Source: JAZGGS01 sp963714405
GTDB lineage: Bacteria; Bacteroidota; Ignavibacteria; Ignavibacteriales; Ignavibacteriaceae
Direction of reading: 5' to 3'
NCBI GenBank assembly: GCA_963714405.1
Contig: CAVQOH010000001.1
Coordinates: 558,001-622,000, forward strand
DNA length: 64,000 nucleotides
Shown here one piece after another: positions 17,687 through 27,177 of the stretch; the stretch's first letter is position 1; the number at the start of each line of letters is the position of its first letter. A model generated the notes under the pieces. It did not search any database, was not told the origin of the DNA, and saw only the letters and a list, made by a program, of their open reading frames with translations. A program made the position numbers and the translations under genes.

Positions 17687-18328
17687 ATGAGACTCATTAT
17701 TCCTGCCCTTGTCGTTTTACTATTCCTTTTTTTTTGCATATTAACGGTCAAAGCTCAGGAATTAGATCCGTATGATCCGTATAAATCTATTCGTATTCAA
17801 TACAGGATTCCCACCGAATTATTAAGTACAAGAAAGACGGTAACTATCTCTGATAAAAGTGAAACAGAGATAGTAGACACTATCCACAGGAGTATCACAT
17901 TCAGCTGGTTCACTGATGAGTTACATTTTAGTTTGCCAAATTTCATAAGTATTTCCAATAAGGAATCCAAAACAGGTGTCGAATCTGTACAAATCAACGG
18001 AAGTCTTATTACAATAGATACTACTAAATATCTTAATGTCGAATGTTCCTATTTAAAGACAACATTCTCTGGTGAAAAACCAGCTGATGGAAGCGTAGAT
18101 AGTGTTTATAAGGTGATAGATATTTATACGAATATACAATGTTCCAACCTGGTTGAGAAGGGCAGACAGGGTAGCTATATTTACGTTGAAGGAATTAGTG
18201 GCGTATTTATGGTTCACAAAAAAGTATGGCAACAGAAAGCTCATCAAGAAATCACGCTAACAGAAATATCCATCGCTGGTCGAGAAAAATCAGAGCCTAC
18301 TCCGGGAATTTCAGTTATTTTTCGTTAA
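17687..18328 (+). CDS. secreted protein of unknown function
   Basis: This 213-residue protein has a strong signal peptide (MRLIIPALVVLLFLFFCILTV, cut near KAQ at residue 24). The mature part is mostly beta-strand with no recognised motif. It is island-specific and on the opposite strand from the cassette genes. GGCGTTATAT stands immediately before the ATG, which resembles the way integron cassette cores abut genes, but no matching left core was found. A weak inverted repeat ATAGGGT/ACCCTAT lies just after the stop (18336-18359). Confidence 0.65.
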   Translation: MRLIIPALVVLLFLFFCILTVKAQELDPYDPYKSIRIQYRIPTELLSTRKTVTISDKSETEIVDTIHRSITFSWFTDELHFSLPNFISISNKESKTGVESVQINGSLITIDTTKYLNVECSYLKTTFSGEKPADGSVDSVYKVIDIYTNIQCSNLVEKGRQGSYIYVEGISGVFMVHKKVWQQKAHQEITLTEISIAGREKSEPTPGISVIFR

Positions 18329-18553
18329 TCTTTATATAGGGTTTGTCAAATCACCCTATCTCAAAATCTCCCTCACCAAATTATACCTCTTCACAAAATA
18401 TCATTATGTAAATCTTACCTAAATAGCTGAAAAAAAATAGCCCGAATGTAGAAGCCCAATTTATATATATAACTTCATTATAAAATCCACCTACCCCCCC
18501 TCATTTAGTTATACCTGCTGGCGATAAAAACAGGTTAAATATCTGGAGGTATA

Positions 18554-18739
18554 ATGAAACTTTATAGAAAAGTGTACTACCTCAACTATCCTTTATACAA
18601 AGTTCCAATGATAAGATTAGCTGGTAAATTCCTTGAACATATTGGAATACACGTAGGAGATAGAATTAAGGTAGAGTACACCGCAAACCAAATTTTAATA
18701 ACCAAACAAAATCCATCCGAAAGAAAGGAGGAACCATAA
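18554..18739 (+). CDS. SymE-like small protein
   Basis: This 61-residue protein has the core 'IRLAGKFLEHIGIHVGDRIKVEYTANQILI', the AbrB-like fold segment of the SymE toxin family (typically 'GKWLeeaGF..GdkV.V...g.lvI'). GGAGG lies 4 bases before the ATG. Its stop overlaps the start of the DUF932 gene (TAATG), so it leads a four-gene operon. SymE proteins are SOS-linked toxins in enterobacteria; in an integrated element it could be a toxin or a small regulator. No antisense RNA partner was identified. Confidence 0.65.
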   Translation: MKLYRKVYYLNYPLYKVPMIRLAGKFLEHIGIHVGDRIKVEYTANQILITKQNPSERKEEP

Positions 18740-19533
18740 TGAACCTTAATGATTTTTGTTTTCCGGTTGAAGAAAGGGAAGTTGCTTTCACAGTTCACAA
18801 CAAAGTCTTCAACTGGAAGACTAAATCCCATACAACTATGCCGGTTAATAAACCAACAAACCGGTATAAAGCTATAGTAAGGAGTGATAATAATGCTCTT
18901 ATCAGTATTGTTAACAAGAAATATAAGCTTGTTCCAAACAGTGAACTAATCAATCAGCTTATGGAACAGCTTGAAAATACTGACCAGAAATATGAAATCG
19001 ATGAACATCACTCCTTTGTACGCAATAACAGGATGAGACTGCACATCCTGTTCCCTGAACTCAGAATCAAGGATGATTCAGATGATGGTCTGGCTCTATC
19101 CCTATACCTTCATAATTCTTATGATATGACAGAGGGTATACGAATGTATTGGGGTGCTATACGTGCAATATGTACAAATGGTATGGTATTCGGTGAAGTG
19201 CTAGCTAAGTTTTACGGCAAGCATACAAGGGGATTTAAAATACAAAACCTAAAGAATTCCCTTGAAAATACTTACCAAATGATACCTGATATTCAACAGC
19301 GTATCAATATCCTTGATTCACTTGAAATCGATCGGCAGTTTGAAGATGATTTTCAAAACCAAATGGGTAGCAGATTTGTTAAGCATATGAAAATTGAAAA
19401 TCATATCACTTCGCTACAATCAATTACCCAATTACAGCTTTTCCACTTGGTTACCAATTACATCTCACACAGGATTAAGCACGAGATGCAAGCAAGGTAT
19501 CAGATGGCTGCAAGTAAATTATTCAATTTATGA
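18739..19533 (+). CDS. DUF932 phage/plasmid-like protein
   Basis: This 264-residue protein has typical DUF932 blocks: 'YKAIVRSDNNALISIVNKKYKLVPNSELI' (about 35-65), 'LALSLYLHNSYDMTEGIRMYWGAIRAICTNGMVFG' (about 115-155) and a helical C-terminus. DUF932 proteins occur in phages, plasmids and integrated elements, often beside recombination genes; the exact role is unsettled. AAAGGAGG precedes the ATG, which overlaps the previous stop. It is followed by the ATPase and SSB-like genes, so it probably acts in DNA recombination or replication of the element. Confidence 0.8.
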   Translation: MNLNDFCFPVEEREVAFTVHNKVFNWKTKSHTTMPVNKPTNRYKAIVRSDNNALISIVNKKYKLVPNSELINQLMEQLENTDQKYEIDEHHSFVRNNRMRLHILFPELRIKDDSDDGLALSLYLHNSYDMTEGIRMYWGAIRAICTNGMVFGEVLAKFYGKHTRGFKIQNLKNSLENTYQMIPDIQQRINILDSLEIDRQFEDDFQNQMGSRFVKHMKIENHITSLQSITQLQLFHLVTNYISHRIKHEMQARYQMAASKLFNL

Positions 19534-19544
19534 AAGGAGGTGAA

Positions 19545-20363
19545 ATGTCATTTTTAATATTCGATATTGATAGATCTCTTGCTTCCATTGGTGGTACCAA
19601 CAAAGCTGAAGTTATCTCCTCAATCAAACCAATTCAGATAACCAATGGATTATCCGAAGTAACTGCTGTTCTTTCAAAGCTTTTCACAAAGCAGAAGGTA
19701 GTATATGAGCATCCATTGCTTCAGGATAATATCAAGCAGAGCATATATAAATCCAGTTCAACTGCAACAAGTTACGAACTGGAAGGAATAGTGATTGATA
19801 CCATCAGCCACTTATTCCGCATTGATATGAGAATACTTGAATCCAAGAACAAATCAGAACGATTGGAACTGTTCGATTGGTCAAAGCTGGATAGGACCTA
19901 TAACCAGTTTATCTCCTCCATTATCCAGCTTCCGGTATGGGTTGTAGTTAATTCTCATATCACTTATGATAAGAATGATTTAGGTCAGTTCTTATTTAAC
20001 CCACTTCTTAAGGGTGCAACAAAGGATTGGATAGGTGAATACTTCGATTGCATCCTTTACACCAAGATAACTAATAGTAATAACAGGATAGAGTATCTCT
20101 GGCAAACCAAACCTGATACGCAGAGATATGCAAAGGATAGATTGGGTGTACTTGACACTATTATGCCTCAGGACTTCAGCATCCTATTAAGCAGGTATCA
20201 GAGCAAAGGAATATTGTATCCTAAAGTATTAGTTATTGGTGAATCCGGAACAGGAAAAACAAGAGCACTTACTACTATTAAAAACAATCCCGTTCAAAAC
20301 CATCTCAACAAGAGCAATGGTAAAACTTCCAGTAAAGTTATTGCCCAGTTGAGAAGGGAATAA
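19545..20363 (+). CDS. Sak4/RecA-like phage ATPase with displaced Walker A motif
   Basis: This protein of about 272 residues resembles the small Sak4-type ATPases of phages, but in an unusual order. Numbered from the upstream in-frame ATG 19530, it opens with 'FLIFDIDRSLASIGG', which in relatives follows the P-loop. It then has a Walker B strand 'GIVIDTIS' (about 87-93), 'WVVVNSHITYD' (137-147), and 'KPDTQRYAKDRLG' (194-206). The Walker A motif GESGTGKT sits near the C-terminus (237-244). This looks like a circular permutation. ATG 19545 is preferred because AAAGGAGG lies just before it. It probably loads or pairs single-stranded DNA together with the SSB-like protein downstream. A rearranged, inactive gene is the alternative. 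Confidence 0.7.
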   Translation: MSFLIFDIDRSLASIGGTNKAEVISSIKPIQITNGLSEVTAVLSKLFTKQKVVYEHPLLQDNIKQSIYKSSSTATSYELEGIVIDTISHLFRIDMRILESKNKSERLELFDWSKLDRTYNQFISSIIQLPVWVVVNSHITYDKNDLGQFLFNPLLKGATKDWIGEYFDCILYTKITNSNNRIEYLWQTKPDTQRYAKDRLGVLDTIMPQDFSILLSRYQSKGILYPKVLVIGESGTGKTRALTTIKNNPVQNHLNKSNGKTSSKVIAQLRRE

Positions 20364-20462
20364 TTCTGGTTTCTATCCTCCGGAACCATTTTACCCACCT
20401 AACAAACAAATCAAAATAATCAGCAACTCAGCTAAGGAAAATTTAAAGAAAGGAGCAACACT

Positions 20463-21056
20463 ATGAGTTTAGAATTTGGAGTGCCCAGAAATCAGCGTAT
20501 TTCATTCTTTATTCAACACGCAGTTATTAGAGGTATGCAGGCAACTTACAATAATGAATTCTTTGGTATAGTATGGGATATTGACCTATCAATCTTGTTG
20601 GATGTAACAAAGAAAAATGGTGAGATATATCCATATACTTTGAACATTCGTGCTAATTTCTCCCGCAATAACCAGGAAGAAATCATTGGATGGGGTTCAG
20701 CATTTAAGATAGCAAGACTATTTGAAAGGTTAGGTATTGAAGGAAAGCTTAATCAGAATGCTACAATACCAGAAACCTGTCTTGAAGAAGGCATTGGAAG
20801 GGAAATATTTGTTCTATTCTATAGAACAGGCATTAAAGAATCCGGTGATTCAAAGTTTCAAGCCTGGGATATAATTGATATTGACCGTAGCTCTCTGTTA
20901 TCAGAGTTCGATGCAGCTCAACTTAAAGGTTATCCAAGGAATTTCCTGCCTGCAACTTTAAAGGGGCTATATAAATCTACAACTGATGAAGAAGGAAATA
21001 TCGTAGGTGTATTGAACGAACAGCACGCAGATGATGATAATGATTCCCCGTTTTAA
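20463..21056 (+). CDS. SSB-like single-strand DNA-binding protein with acidic tail
   Basis: This 197-residue protein has an N-terminal domain of OB/DUF669-like appearance (beta-rich, 'GIVWDIDLSILLDVTKKNGEIYPYTLNI', 'EIIGWGSAFKIARLFERLGIEG'). It ends in DDDNDSPF, an acidic tail with terminal Pro-Phe, the tip by which SSB proteins recruit partners. Phage recombination modules commonly pair such a protein with a Sak4-type ATPase, and here it follows that gene by about 100 bases. GAAAGGAG precedes the ATG and a strong terminator follows the stop, closing the operon. Confidence 0.7.
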   Translation: MSLEFGVPRNQRISFFIQHAVIRGMQATYNNEFFGIVWDIDLSILLDVTKKNGEIYPYTLNIRANFSRNNQEEIIGWGSAFKIARLFERLGIEGKLNQNATIPETCLEEGIGREIFVLFYRTGIKESGDSKFQAWDIIDIDRSSLLSEFDAAQLKGYPRNFLPATLKGLYKSTTDEEGNIVGVLNEQHADDDNDSPF

Positions 21057-21062
21057 TGTAAT

Positions 21063-21092
21063 GAAGGGACTTTAACGGTCCCTTCTTTTTTT
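21063..21092 (+). terminator. rho-independent terminator of the recombination operon
   Basis: A perfect 8-bp stem (GAAGGGAC / GTCCCTTC) with a 7-base loop is followed by seven T. It lies 7 bases after the SSB-like stop codon. Confidence 0.92.
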
Positions 21093-21195
21093 AGCGTATA
21101 AACAGTAGTACACTACCTACGCCTTAATAAATTGTTTTGGCAAAATATAAAAGGCTTCCAAAAGAATCTGCATCTTGTTCACAAAAAAATCTATA

Positions 21196-21705
21196 TCAGG
21201 GCATCCTTAGATAAAATTTATCCTTATACTTCTGAATCCAGTATATTTTCGTTCCCGAGCTTGATTCTTTATCCTTATACCATATTTTAACATTGATCCA
21301 CTCCTGAAGTCCTGGTGCTTTAGTTTTCGGTTGATAATATTGGAATTGAGTGCTGTTCAATGTGTTACCAGGTCCATAATATTTCATATTCTTCTCGGTT
21401 CGTTTGATAAATGTTTTTTTCATACTTTGATAGGCATCATCAACTTTATTCTTTAGTTTTTCAATCTCTTTAGGATCTGCACCAAGTAAATAAATTTCCT
21501 TGAATACATCTTCTGGATACATTGTTTCGAGTGTTTTATCTAAATTCTTATTTATCATTGCATCCCAATATTTTGCAATTAATTCATCACCAGTTTGAGC
21601 ACCTGCATCTTCGCTTATTGTAGAATCAGTTTGACCTTTAGTACAACCGATGGATAAAACAAGAACAAAAATGAAGGCAGTTATTAGAATGATTTTCTTT
21701 TGCAT
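21196..21705 (-). CDS. lipoprotein of unknown function
   Basis: This 169-residue protein has a lipoprotein signal: hydrophobic residues 4-19, then LSIGC with the Cys at about 21. The mature part begins with a flexible Ser/Asp/Gln-rich stretch. 'ELIAKYWDAMINKNLDKTLETMYPEDVFKEIY' and a beta-rich end follow, a layout seen in NTF2-like or DUF4878-type lipoproteins. The ligand is unknown. It is last in a minus-strand run of exported island proteins. Confidence 0.65.
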   Translation of the reverse strand: MQKKIILITAFIFVLVLSIGCTKGQTDSTISEDAGAQTGDELIAKYWDAMINKNLDKTLETMYPEDVFKEIYLLGADPKEIEKLKNKVDDAYQSMKKTFIKRTEKNMKYYGPGNTLNSTQFQYYQPKTKAPGLQEWINVKIWYKDKESSSGTKIYWIQKYKDKFYLRMP

Positions 21706-21750
21706 ATGTCACTCCAGTATTTTGTAAAATAGTTTTTAATAGAAAGAAAT

Positions 21751-23898
21751 TTACTTCATCAACACCATCTTCTTAGTCTTAACAAAAGAACCTGCTTGTA
21801 GTCTGTAGAAATAAACTCCACTTGGTAAGTTTTCTGCATACCAATTTAACTCATAAGTGCCGACTGATTTTTCTTCATTCATTAAGGTTTCAATTTCATT
21901 ACCGAGTATGTCAAATACTTTTATTACAACATTAGATGTTTGCGGAATTGAGTATTTTATTTTTGTGCTCGGGTTGAAGGGATTGGGGAAATTATTGCTC
22001 AAATTATAGTCAGTTGGTATTTCATTAAGCTCTTCTTCTTCGACAAATGAAACACCACCCGTTGATGTTTTGAAAATTGCCTGCTTATCACCAACTACCC
22101 AGCCATTATTTTTATCAGTGAAATAAATGGAGTTTAAATAACTAAAATCTGTAAGAATCTGATGGTGCCAGCTATTGCCTCCGTTTGTGGAATATTGAAT
22201 CTTCCCAAAGCCAGCAATCCAGCCATTATCAACATCTGTAAAATAAATAGAAAAACAAGTTTCATTGGTGGGTACGCTAACCCAATTATTCCCACCATCT
22301 GTAGTACGAAGAATTGTGTTATTACCTACAACCCAACCATTTAAAGTATCCTTAAAAAATACGTCACGGAGGAACAATGTTGTACCGGAATTTTGAGGAG
22401 ACCAATCTTCTCCACCATTAGTTGTATGCAGAATTGTTCCACCATATCCCACTGTCCAACCTCTATTTATATCGAAATAAAATATGGAGTTTAAAGTCTC
22501 TGTAATTCCGCTGATTTGATGATTCCAATCATCTCCACCATTTGAAGTCATCAATATTGTTCCGGCTTCACCTACTGCCCACCCATTATCATTATCTCCA
22601 AAATGAACGGAATATAAATCTACTGATGCCCCACTAATTTGATTTATCCAGTCATTACCTCCATTACTAGTCATTAGTATGGTTCCGTCACGACCCACTA
22701 TCCAACCTGTATTAGAGTCAGCAAAGTAAACAGATTCCAAATATGAGTTTATACTGTCGAACTGAATTAGCCAGTCATCGCCACCATTAGTTGTATTTAT
22801 TATAATTCCAGAGCCAACAGACCACCAGCCAACTGACCATCCAAGTTCATTATTCACAAAATATACAGATTGTAGATTAACGTCAAAATAATTTTTAAAA
22901 TATTTTAGTTGTGAAACCCACTCTTCACCTTCATCTGTGGTTTTTAGAATCATTCCATCATCTCCAACTGCCCAGGCAATTCCATTATTAGTAAAGGATA
23001 TACAATTGAGATAAGCAATATGTTCTGAATATTTAATTTCCCAATTTAAACCACCATCTGTTGTTTTTGCGATTTGACCATATTCGTTTCTTACGTTGTT
23101 TATTGCAACACCATTTTTTTCATCAACAAAGTATATCGCCTCGTAACTACCCCAAGCTCCAATTACTTGAACAATCCAATTTTCTCCCCCATCAACAGTT
23201 TTTAGAATCACACCATTAGAATAATAATAACCACCTCCAATCCATCCAGTACTATCATTAATAAAATAAACTGAATTCAGTTGATTTTGAACAGGACAAT
23301 CTTGAAAAAACCAATCAGTACCACCATTAGTTGTTTTTAAAATAGTACCACTACCAATCGCCCAGCCAATTGAGTTATTAATGAAAAAGCAAGAATGCAA
23401 ATCAAGCGTATCTGAATAAAATTGTGATTCCCAAGAATCACCTCCATTTGTAGTTTTGAGAATGTCATATGCGCCACCAATGGCATAACCAGTATCATAA
23501 TCAACAAATTGTATTGCTCTAGTTTCAACCATATTAGCTTGAATGAGCCAATCATCTCCTCCATTTGTAGTTTTATGAATTCGACTATATACGAAGGATG
23601 ATTCTACCACTTTTTCTACAATCCATCCATTGTCATCATCAATAAAATAAAGAAAGCCTAATTCGCTCCAGTCATATGCAACTTCGCAGTGTTGATTATA
23701 CCAAGTTTCACCACCGTCGGTAGTTTTTATTATTGTGCCGTACCCTCCTGCAGCCCACCCAGTTAATTCATTAACAAAATAAACAGATTCTAAGCTATGA
23801 CCCTGAGGATATGGATTTTGCCAGAACCAACCATCTTGTGCAAGAGAATTTAGTTGTAGAATAAGAACTGCAATAAAAAGTAGAGACAAGTTTTTCAT
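21751..23898 (-). CDS. T9SS-exported beta-propeller protein with BNR/Ycf48-like repeats (715 aa)
   Basis: After a signal peptide (about 1-20) this protein is built from about 14 repeats of roughly 42 residues, each with 'SVYFVNxxxGWAVGxxGTIxKTTNGGxxW'. These match the BNR/photosystem-II-stability-factor type repeats that fold as beta-propellers. The C-terminus (about 630-715) is a T9SS type A sorting domain with FPNPFNPSTKIKYSIP and GVYFYRLQAGSF. It is expected to be secreted or surface-bound. No catalytic residues are visible. It is a close relative of the next gene, and the two probably arose by duplication. Confidence 0.9.
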   Translation of the reverse strand: MKNLSLLFIAVLILQLNSLAQDGWFWQNPYPQGHSLESVYFVNELTGWAAGGYGTIIKTTDGGETWYNQHCEVAYDWSELGFLYFIDDDNGWIVEKVVESSFVYSRIHKTTNGGDDWLIQANMVETRAIQFVDYDTGYAIGGAYDILKTTNGGDSWESQFYSDTLDLHSCFFINNSIGWAIGSGTILKTTNGGTDWFFQDCPVQNQLNSVYFINDSTGWIGGGYYYSNGVILKTVDGGENWIVQVIGAWGSYEAIYFVDEKNGVAINNVRNEYGQIAKTTDGGLNWEIKYSEHIAYLNCISFTNNGIAWAVGDDGMILKTTDEGEEWVSQLKYFKNYFDVNLQSVYFVNNELGWSVGWWSVGSGIIINTTNGGDDWLIQFDSINSYLESVYFADSNTGWIVGRDGTILMTSNGGNDWINQISGASVDLYSVHFGDNDNGWAVGEAGTILMTSNGGDDWNHQISGITETLNSIFYFDINRGWTVGYGGTILHTTNGGEDWSPQNSGTTLFLRDVFFKDTLNGWVVGNNTILRTTDGGNNWVSVPTNETCFSIYFTDVDNGWIAGFGKIQYSTNGGNSWHHQILTDFSYLNSIYFTDKNNGWVVGDKQAIFKTSTGGVSFVEEEELNEIPTDYNLSNNFPNPFNPSTKIKYSIPQTSNVVIKVFDILGNEIETLMNEEKSVGTYELNWYAENLPSGVYFYRLQAGSFVKTKKMVLMK

Positions 23899-23932
23899 AG
23901 CATACTCTAATAATATTTTCTTTATGATAAGA

Positions 23933-25267
23933 TTACTTTATCAACACCATCTTTTTTGTCTGGATGAAATCACCTGCTTGTAGCCTGTAGAAATAAACTC
24001 CACTTGGTAAACTCTCAGCGTTCCAAGTTATTTCATAGGTACCTGATGGTTTTTCTTCGTTGATTAATGTTTCTATTTCTTTTCCGAGAACATCAAATAC
24101 TTTTATTGTCACATTAGATGGTTGAGGGACTGAGTATTTTATTGCTGTCCTCGGGTTAAAAGGATTGGGGTAGTTTTGACTGAAGTTATACTTGGTTGGC
24201 AATTCATCAATTTCATTTTCTTCTACAAAAGAAACACCACCATTTGTGGTATGTATTATTTTTCCACCATCCCCAACTGCCCAACCAGTATTTTCATCAA
24301 TAAAGAAAACATCATTTAGTCCAGATTCCATGCTATCAACTTGCTCTATCCAATTTGGAATCCCTGCTGTAGTCCTTATAATTACACCAATATCATAACG
24401 TTTTTCACCTACTGCCCAACCATTAACTTCATCTATAAAAAATATTGAATTTAAATATCCTCCAAAAGAATAATTCCATAAATCTGAGTTCCAATTTTCT
24501 CCTCCATCGGTGGTTTTAAAAATTTTTGGATGTCCAGGTCCTAAACCGATTTCCCAACCTGCTACCCACCCAATATTATAATCTATAAAGTAAACAGACC
24601 TGAATCCCCCACCAGCTATACCTCCTGTTACGGACTCATTTTGCCAATTTTCCCCTCCATCAGTTGTCTTAAAGATATGAGACGAATCTGTATCACCTAC
24701 TACCCAACCTGTATCTTTATTCACAAAAAATACAGAACTAAAGTTCGTATTTGTTCCACTTGTTTGTTCATCCCAATTCTCACCACCATCTGTTGTATTC
24801 ATAATTAGTCCGTCATCACCCACTGTCCAGCCATTGCTATAATCTGCAAAACAAATCGAATATAAATATTTATGAAAACCTTGAAAACCGCTAAATAGCG
24901 TATCCCAACTGGCACCACTATTTGTTGTTTTCATTACCATACCACCATCAGGTGGCCCTCCTGAGAATTGCCTACCAGCAACAAAACCATTATCTATATC
25001 TAAAAAACATACTGACTGCCAAACAAATGGCTGGCCAGTCGGTTGTTCTATCCAAGTTGCTCCCCCATTTGTTGTTTTTAGTATTATTCCATCACCGAAA
25101 GTTATTTTAGTATTCCCACCGACAGCCCAACCAACACTATCATTCACAAAGTAAACGGAATTTAAATCAAATGTTGTCCCACTTGTTTGTTCAAACCAAC
25201 CCTCTTGTGCGAGTGATGTAAATTGTAAAAAAGGAAATGCAATGAAGAGTAAAGAATAGTTTTTCAT
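23933..25267 (-). CDS. T9SS-exported beta-propeller protein with BNR/Ycf48-like repeats (444 aa)
   Basis: This is a shorter paralogue of 21751-23898, with a signal peptide, about seven or eight 'GWAVGxxGxIxxTTDGGxNW' repeats (about 25-340) and a T9SS sorting domain at the end (YPNPFNPRTAIKYSVP, GVYFYRLQAGDF). The gap to the next gene is only 34 bases, so the two may be co-transcribed. Binding or adhesion at the surface is the likely role, inferred from the fold. Confidence 0.9.
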   Translation of the reverse strand: MKNYSLLFIAFPFLQFTSLAQEGWFEQTSGTTFDLNSVYFVNDSVGWAVGGNTKITFGDGIILKTTNGGATWIEQPTGQPFVWQSVCFLDIDNGFVAGRQFSGGPPDGGMVMKTTNSGASWDTLFSGFQGFHKYLYSICFADYSNGWTVGDDGLIMNTTDGGENWDEQTSGTNTNFSSVFFVNKDTGWVVGDTDSSHIFKTTDGGENWQNESVTGGIAGGGFRSVYFIDYNIGWVAGWEIGLGPGHPKIFKTTDGGENWNSDLWNYSFGGYLNSIFFIDEVNGWAVGEKRYDIGVIIRTTAGIPNWIEQVDSMESGLNDVFFIDENTGWAVGDGGKIIHTTNGGVSFVEENEIDELPTKYNFSQNYPNPFNPRTAIKYSVPQPSNVTIKVFDVLGKEIETLINEEKPSGTYEITWNAESLPSGVYFYRLQAGDFIQTKKMVLIK

Positions 25268-25314
25268 AACGTCCTCCTAGTTATGGATGATTAATTATTT
25301 TTTAGGTTTATAAC

Positions 25315-26940
25315 TTATTTCATCAACACCATCTTCTTAGTTTCAACGAAAGAACCTGCTTGTAGTCTGTAGAAGTAAACTCCGCTTTGTAAGCTTTCTG
25401 CATACCAAGTTATTTCATATGTGCCAGTTTGTTTTTCTTCGTTAACAAGAGTTGTTATCTCACTTCCCAACACATCGAAGACTTTAATAGTAACCTGAGT
25501 GATTTGTGGAACGGAGTATTTTAGTTTTGTTGAAGGGTTGAATGGATTTGGGTGATTTTGGTAAAGATTGAAATCTTTGGGAATTTCATTAGAAATATTC
25601 TGTATCCCAACAATTGACTGTGAATATTTTACTGTTGCTATGTCATAATTACCAACAAAACTTCTGCCAGTTACATAAACGTTTCCTTCATTATCAACAA
25701 TCATCCATCTCGCTTCATCAACTGCATTGCTTTGAGGACCATTGTATCTCATTACCCATTTTTGATTACCCGACGAATCATACTTAACAGTAGCGTAGTC
25801 ATCAAGTGAACCACTACCTTTACTGTAACCTGCTACATACACATTAAAATCATTATCCAGTGCAATTGCGTACCCATAATCTGCTGAATTGGCAGGTCCG
25901 TCGTAATTCCTTACCCATAATGAATCACCGTTTGGAGCATATTTAATAGTAACGTAGTCATATAAACCTGGATTTACTCTGCTATAACCAATAACATAAG
26001 AATTTCCGTTAGTATCCACAGCAATATCGTAAGAAAAATCATCTCCATTTCCAGAACCGTTATATCGTGATGCCCATTGCAGTATTCCGGATGAATCATA
26101 TTTAACAGTAGTGTAATCATAGTTAACACCGGGACCAACAGATGCACCGGTCACATAAACATTGCCATTTTTATCAACCGCAAGTGAATATGCCAGGTCT
26201 GCGCTATTCTGAGGACTGTTATACCATGCTTTCCAGAGCGTATCACCTGATGCGTTATATTTTATAGTCAAAAAATCGTCGGGGTGACCCCCCCGTCCTG
26301 TAACATAGATGAAGCCCCTGTTGTCAATAACAAGCTCAAATGCTTCATCACTAAAAACTGAGTAGGAGTTATACCGCGCAACCCACTGCTGAATCCCGTC
26401 TGGACTATACTTGACAGTTGCAAAATCCTCTCCATCGACACCATTACTATAGCCCGTCACATAAACATTACCAGTATCGTCAACAGCAATGGAACGTGCT
26501 ACATCTTCGTCATTCCCGGGACCGTTATATCTTTTTACCCAAACCGAATCACCTGATGGATTATACTTGATAGTTACATAATCCAATCCACTACCTGCAC
26601 CCATACTACTTCCTGTAGCATAAATGTTTCCAAATGTGTCCACATAGATAGATTTAATTTCATCTTCCCCATTTCCTGAACCATTATATGTTATTGACAT
26701 CTGAAAAACACCTGCAGAATCGTATTTTAAGATAATATAATCCACACCATTACCACTTATAGTAGTACCTCCGCCAACATAAACGTTCCCCGCCCCATCC
26801 ACAAATAATGATTTAGGATAATCTGTGTCATTTGAAGGACCGTTATATCTTGCTACCCATTCTTGTGTAACTTGTGAATAACTATTTGTAAAAAATAAAA
26901 CGAGAAAAATAGTCAGAAAATAAAACTTTGATGTTTTCAT
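25315..26940 (-). CDS. T9SS-exported SBBP beta-propeller protein
   Basis: This 541-residue secreted protein has a signal peptide (about 1-22) and eight SBBP-type repeats of about 52 residues, each with 'WVxRYNGPGNxxD', 'IAVDxxGNVYVTGxS' and 'DYxTVKY'. A T9SS sorting domain with HPNPFNPSTKLKYSVP closes the protein. Such repeats form beta-propellers in surface proteins. It lies 47 bases upstream of the BNR proteins in the same direction. Confidence 0.9.
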   Translation of the reverse strand: MKTSKFYFLTIFLVLFFTNSYSQVTQEWVARYNGPSNDTDYPKSLFVDGAGNVYVGGGTTISGNGVDYIILKYDSAGVFQMSITYNGSGNGEDEIKSIYVDTFGNIYATGSSMGAGSGLDYVTIKYNPSGDSVWVKRYNGPGNDEDVARSIAVDDTGNVYVTGYSNGVDGEDFATVKYSPDGIQQWVARYNSYSVFSDEAFELVIDNRGFIYVTGRGGHPDDFLTIKYNASGDTLWKAWYNSPQNSADLAYSLAVDKNGNVYVTGASVGPGVNYDYTTVKYDSSGILQWASRYNGSGNGDDFSYDIAVDTNGNSYVIGYSRVNPGLYDYVTIKYAPNGDSLWVRNYDGPANSADYGYAIALDNDFNVYVAGYSKGSGSLDDYATVKYDSSGNQKWVMRYNGPQSNAVDEARWMIVDNEGNVYVTGRSFVGNYDIATVKYSQSIVGIQNISNEIPKDFNLYQNHPNPFNPSTKLKYSVPQITQVTIKVFDVLGSEITTLVNEEKQTGTYEITWYAESLQSGVYFYRLQAGSFVETKKMVLMK

Positions 26941-27177
26941 TCTTTCCTCATTTAAGTTTATAAAAAGATATTTCTAGAATTTACATTAAAACATTCTGGA
27001 CTATTTTCCTGATAATACCTCCCTCTGTTAAAAGGCAATTCTTACCATACACCTAAAATTTCTTTAATATTATTTTAACATACATAGTGTTAATACTATT
27101 TATTAATTCAAAACAGAATCTTAAGTTAAATTTAAAAACTTTTAAAGATTATCTCCTGAGAGCCACTCAAAACAAAC

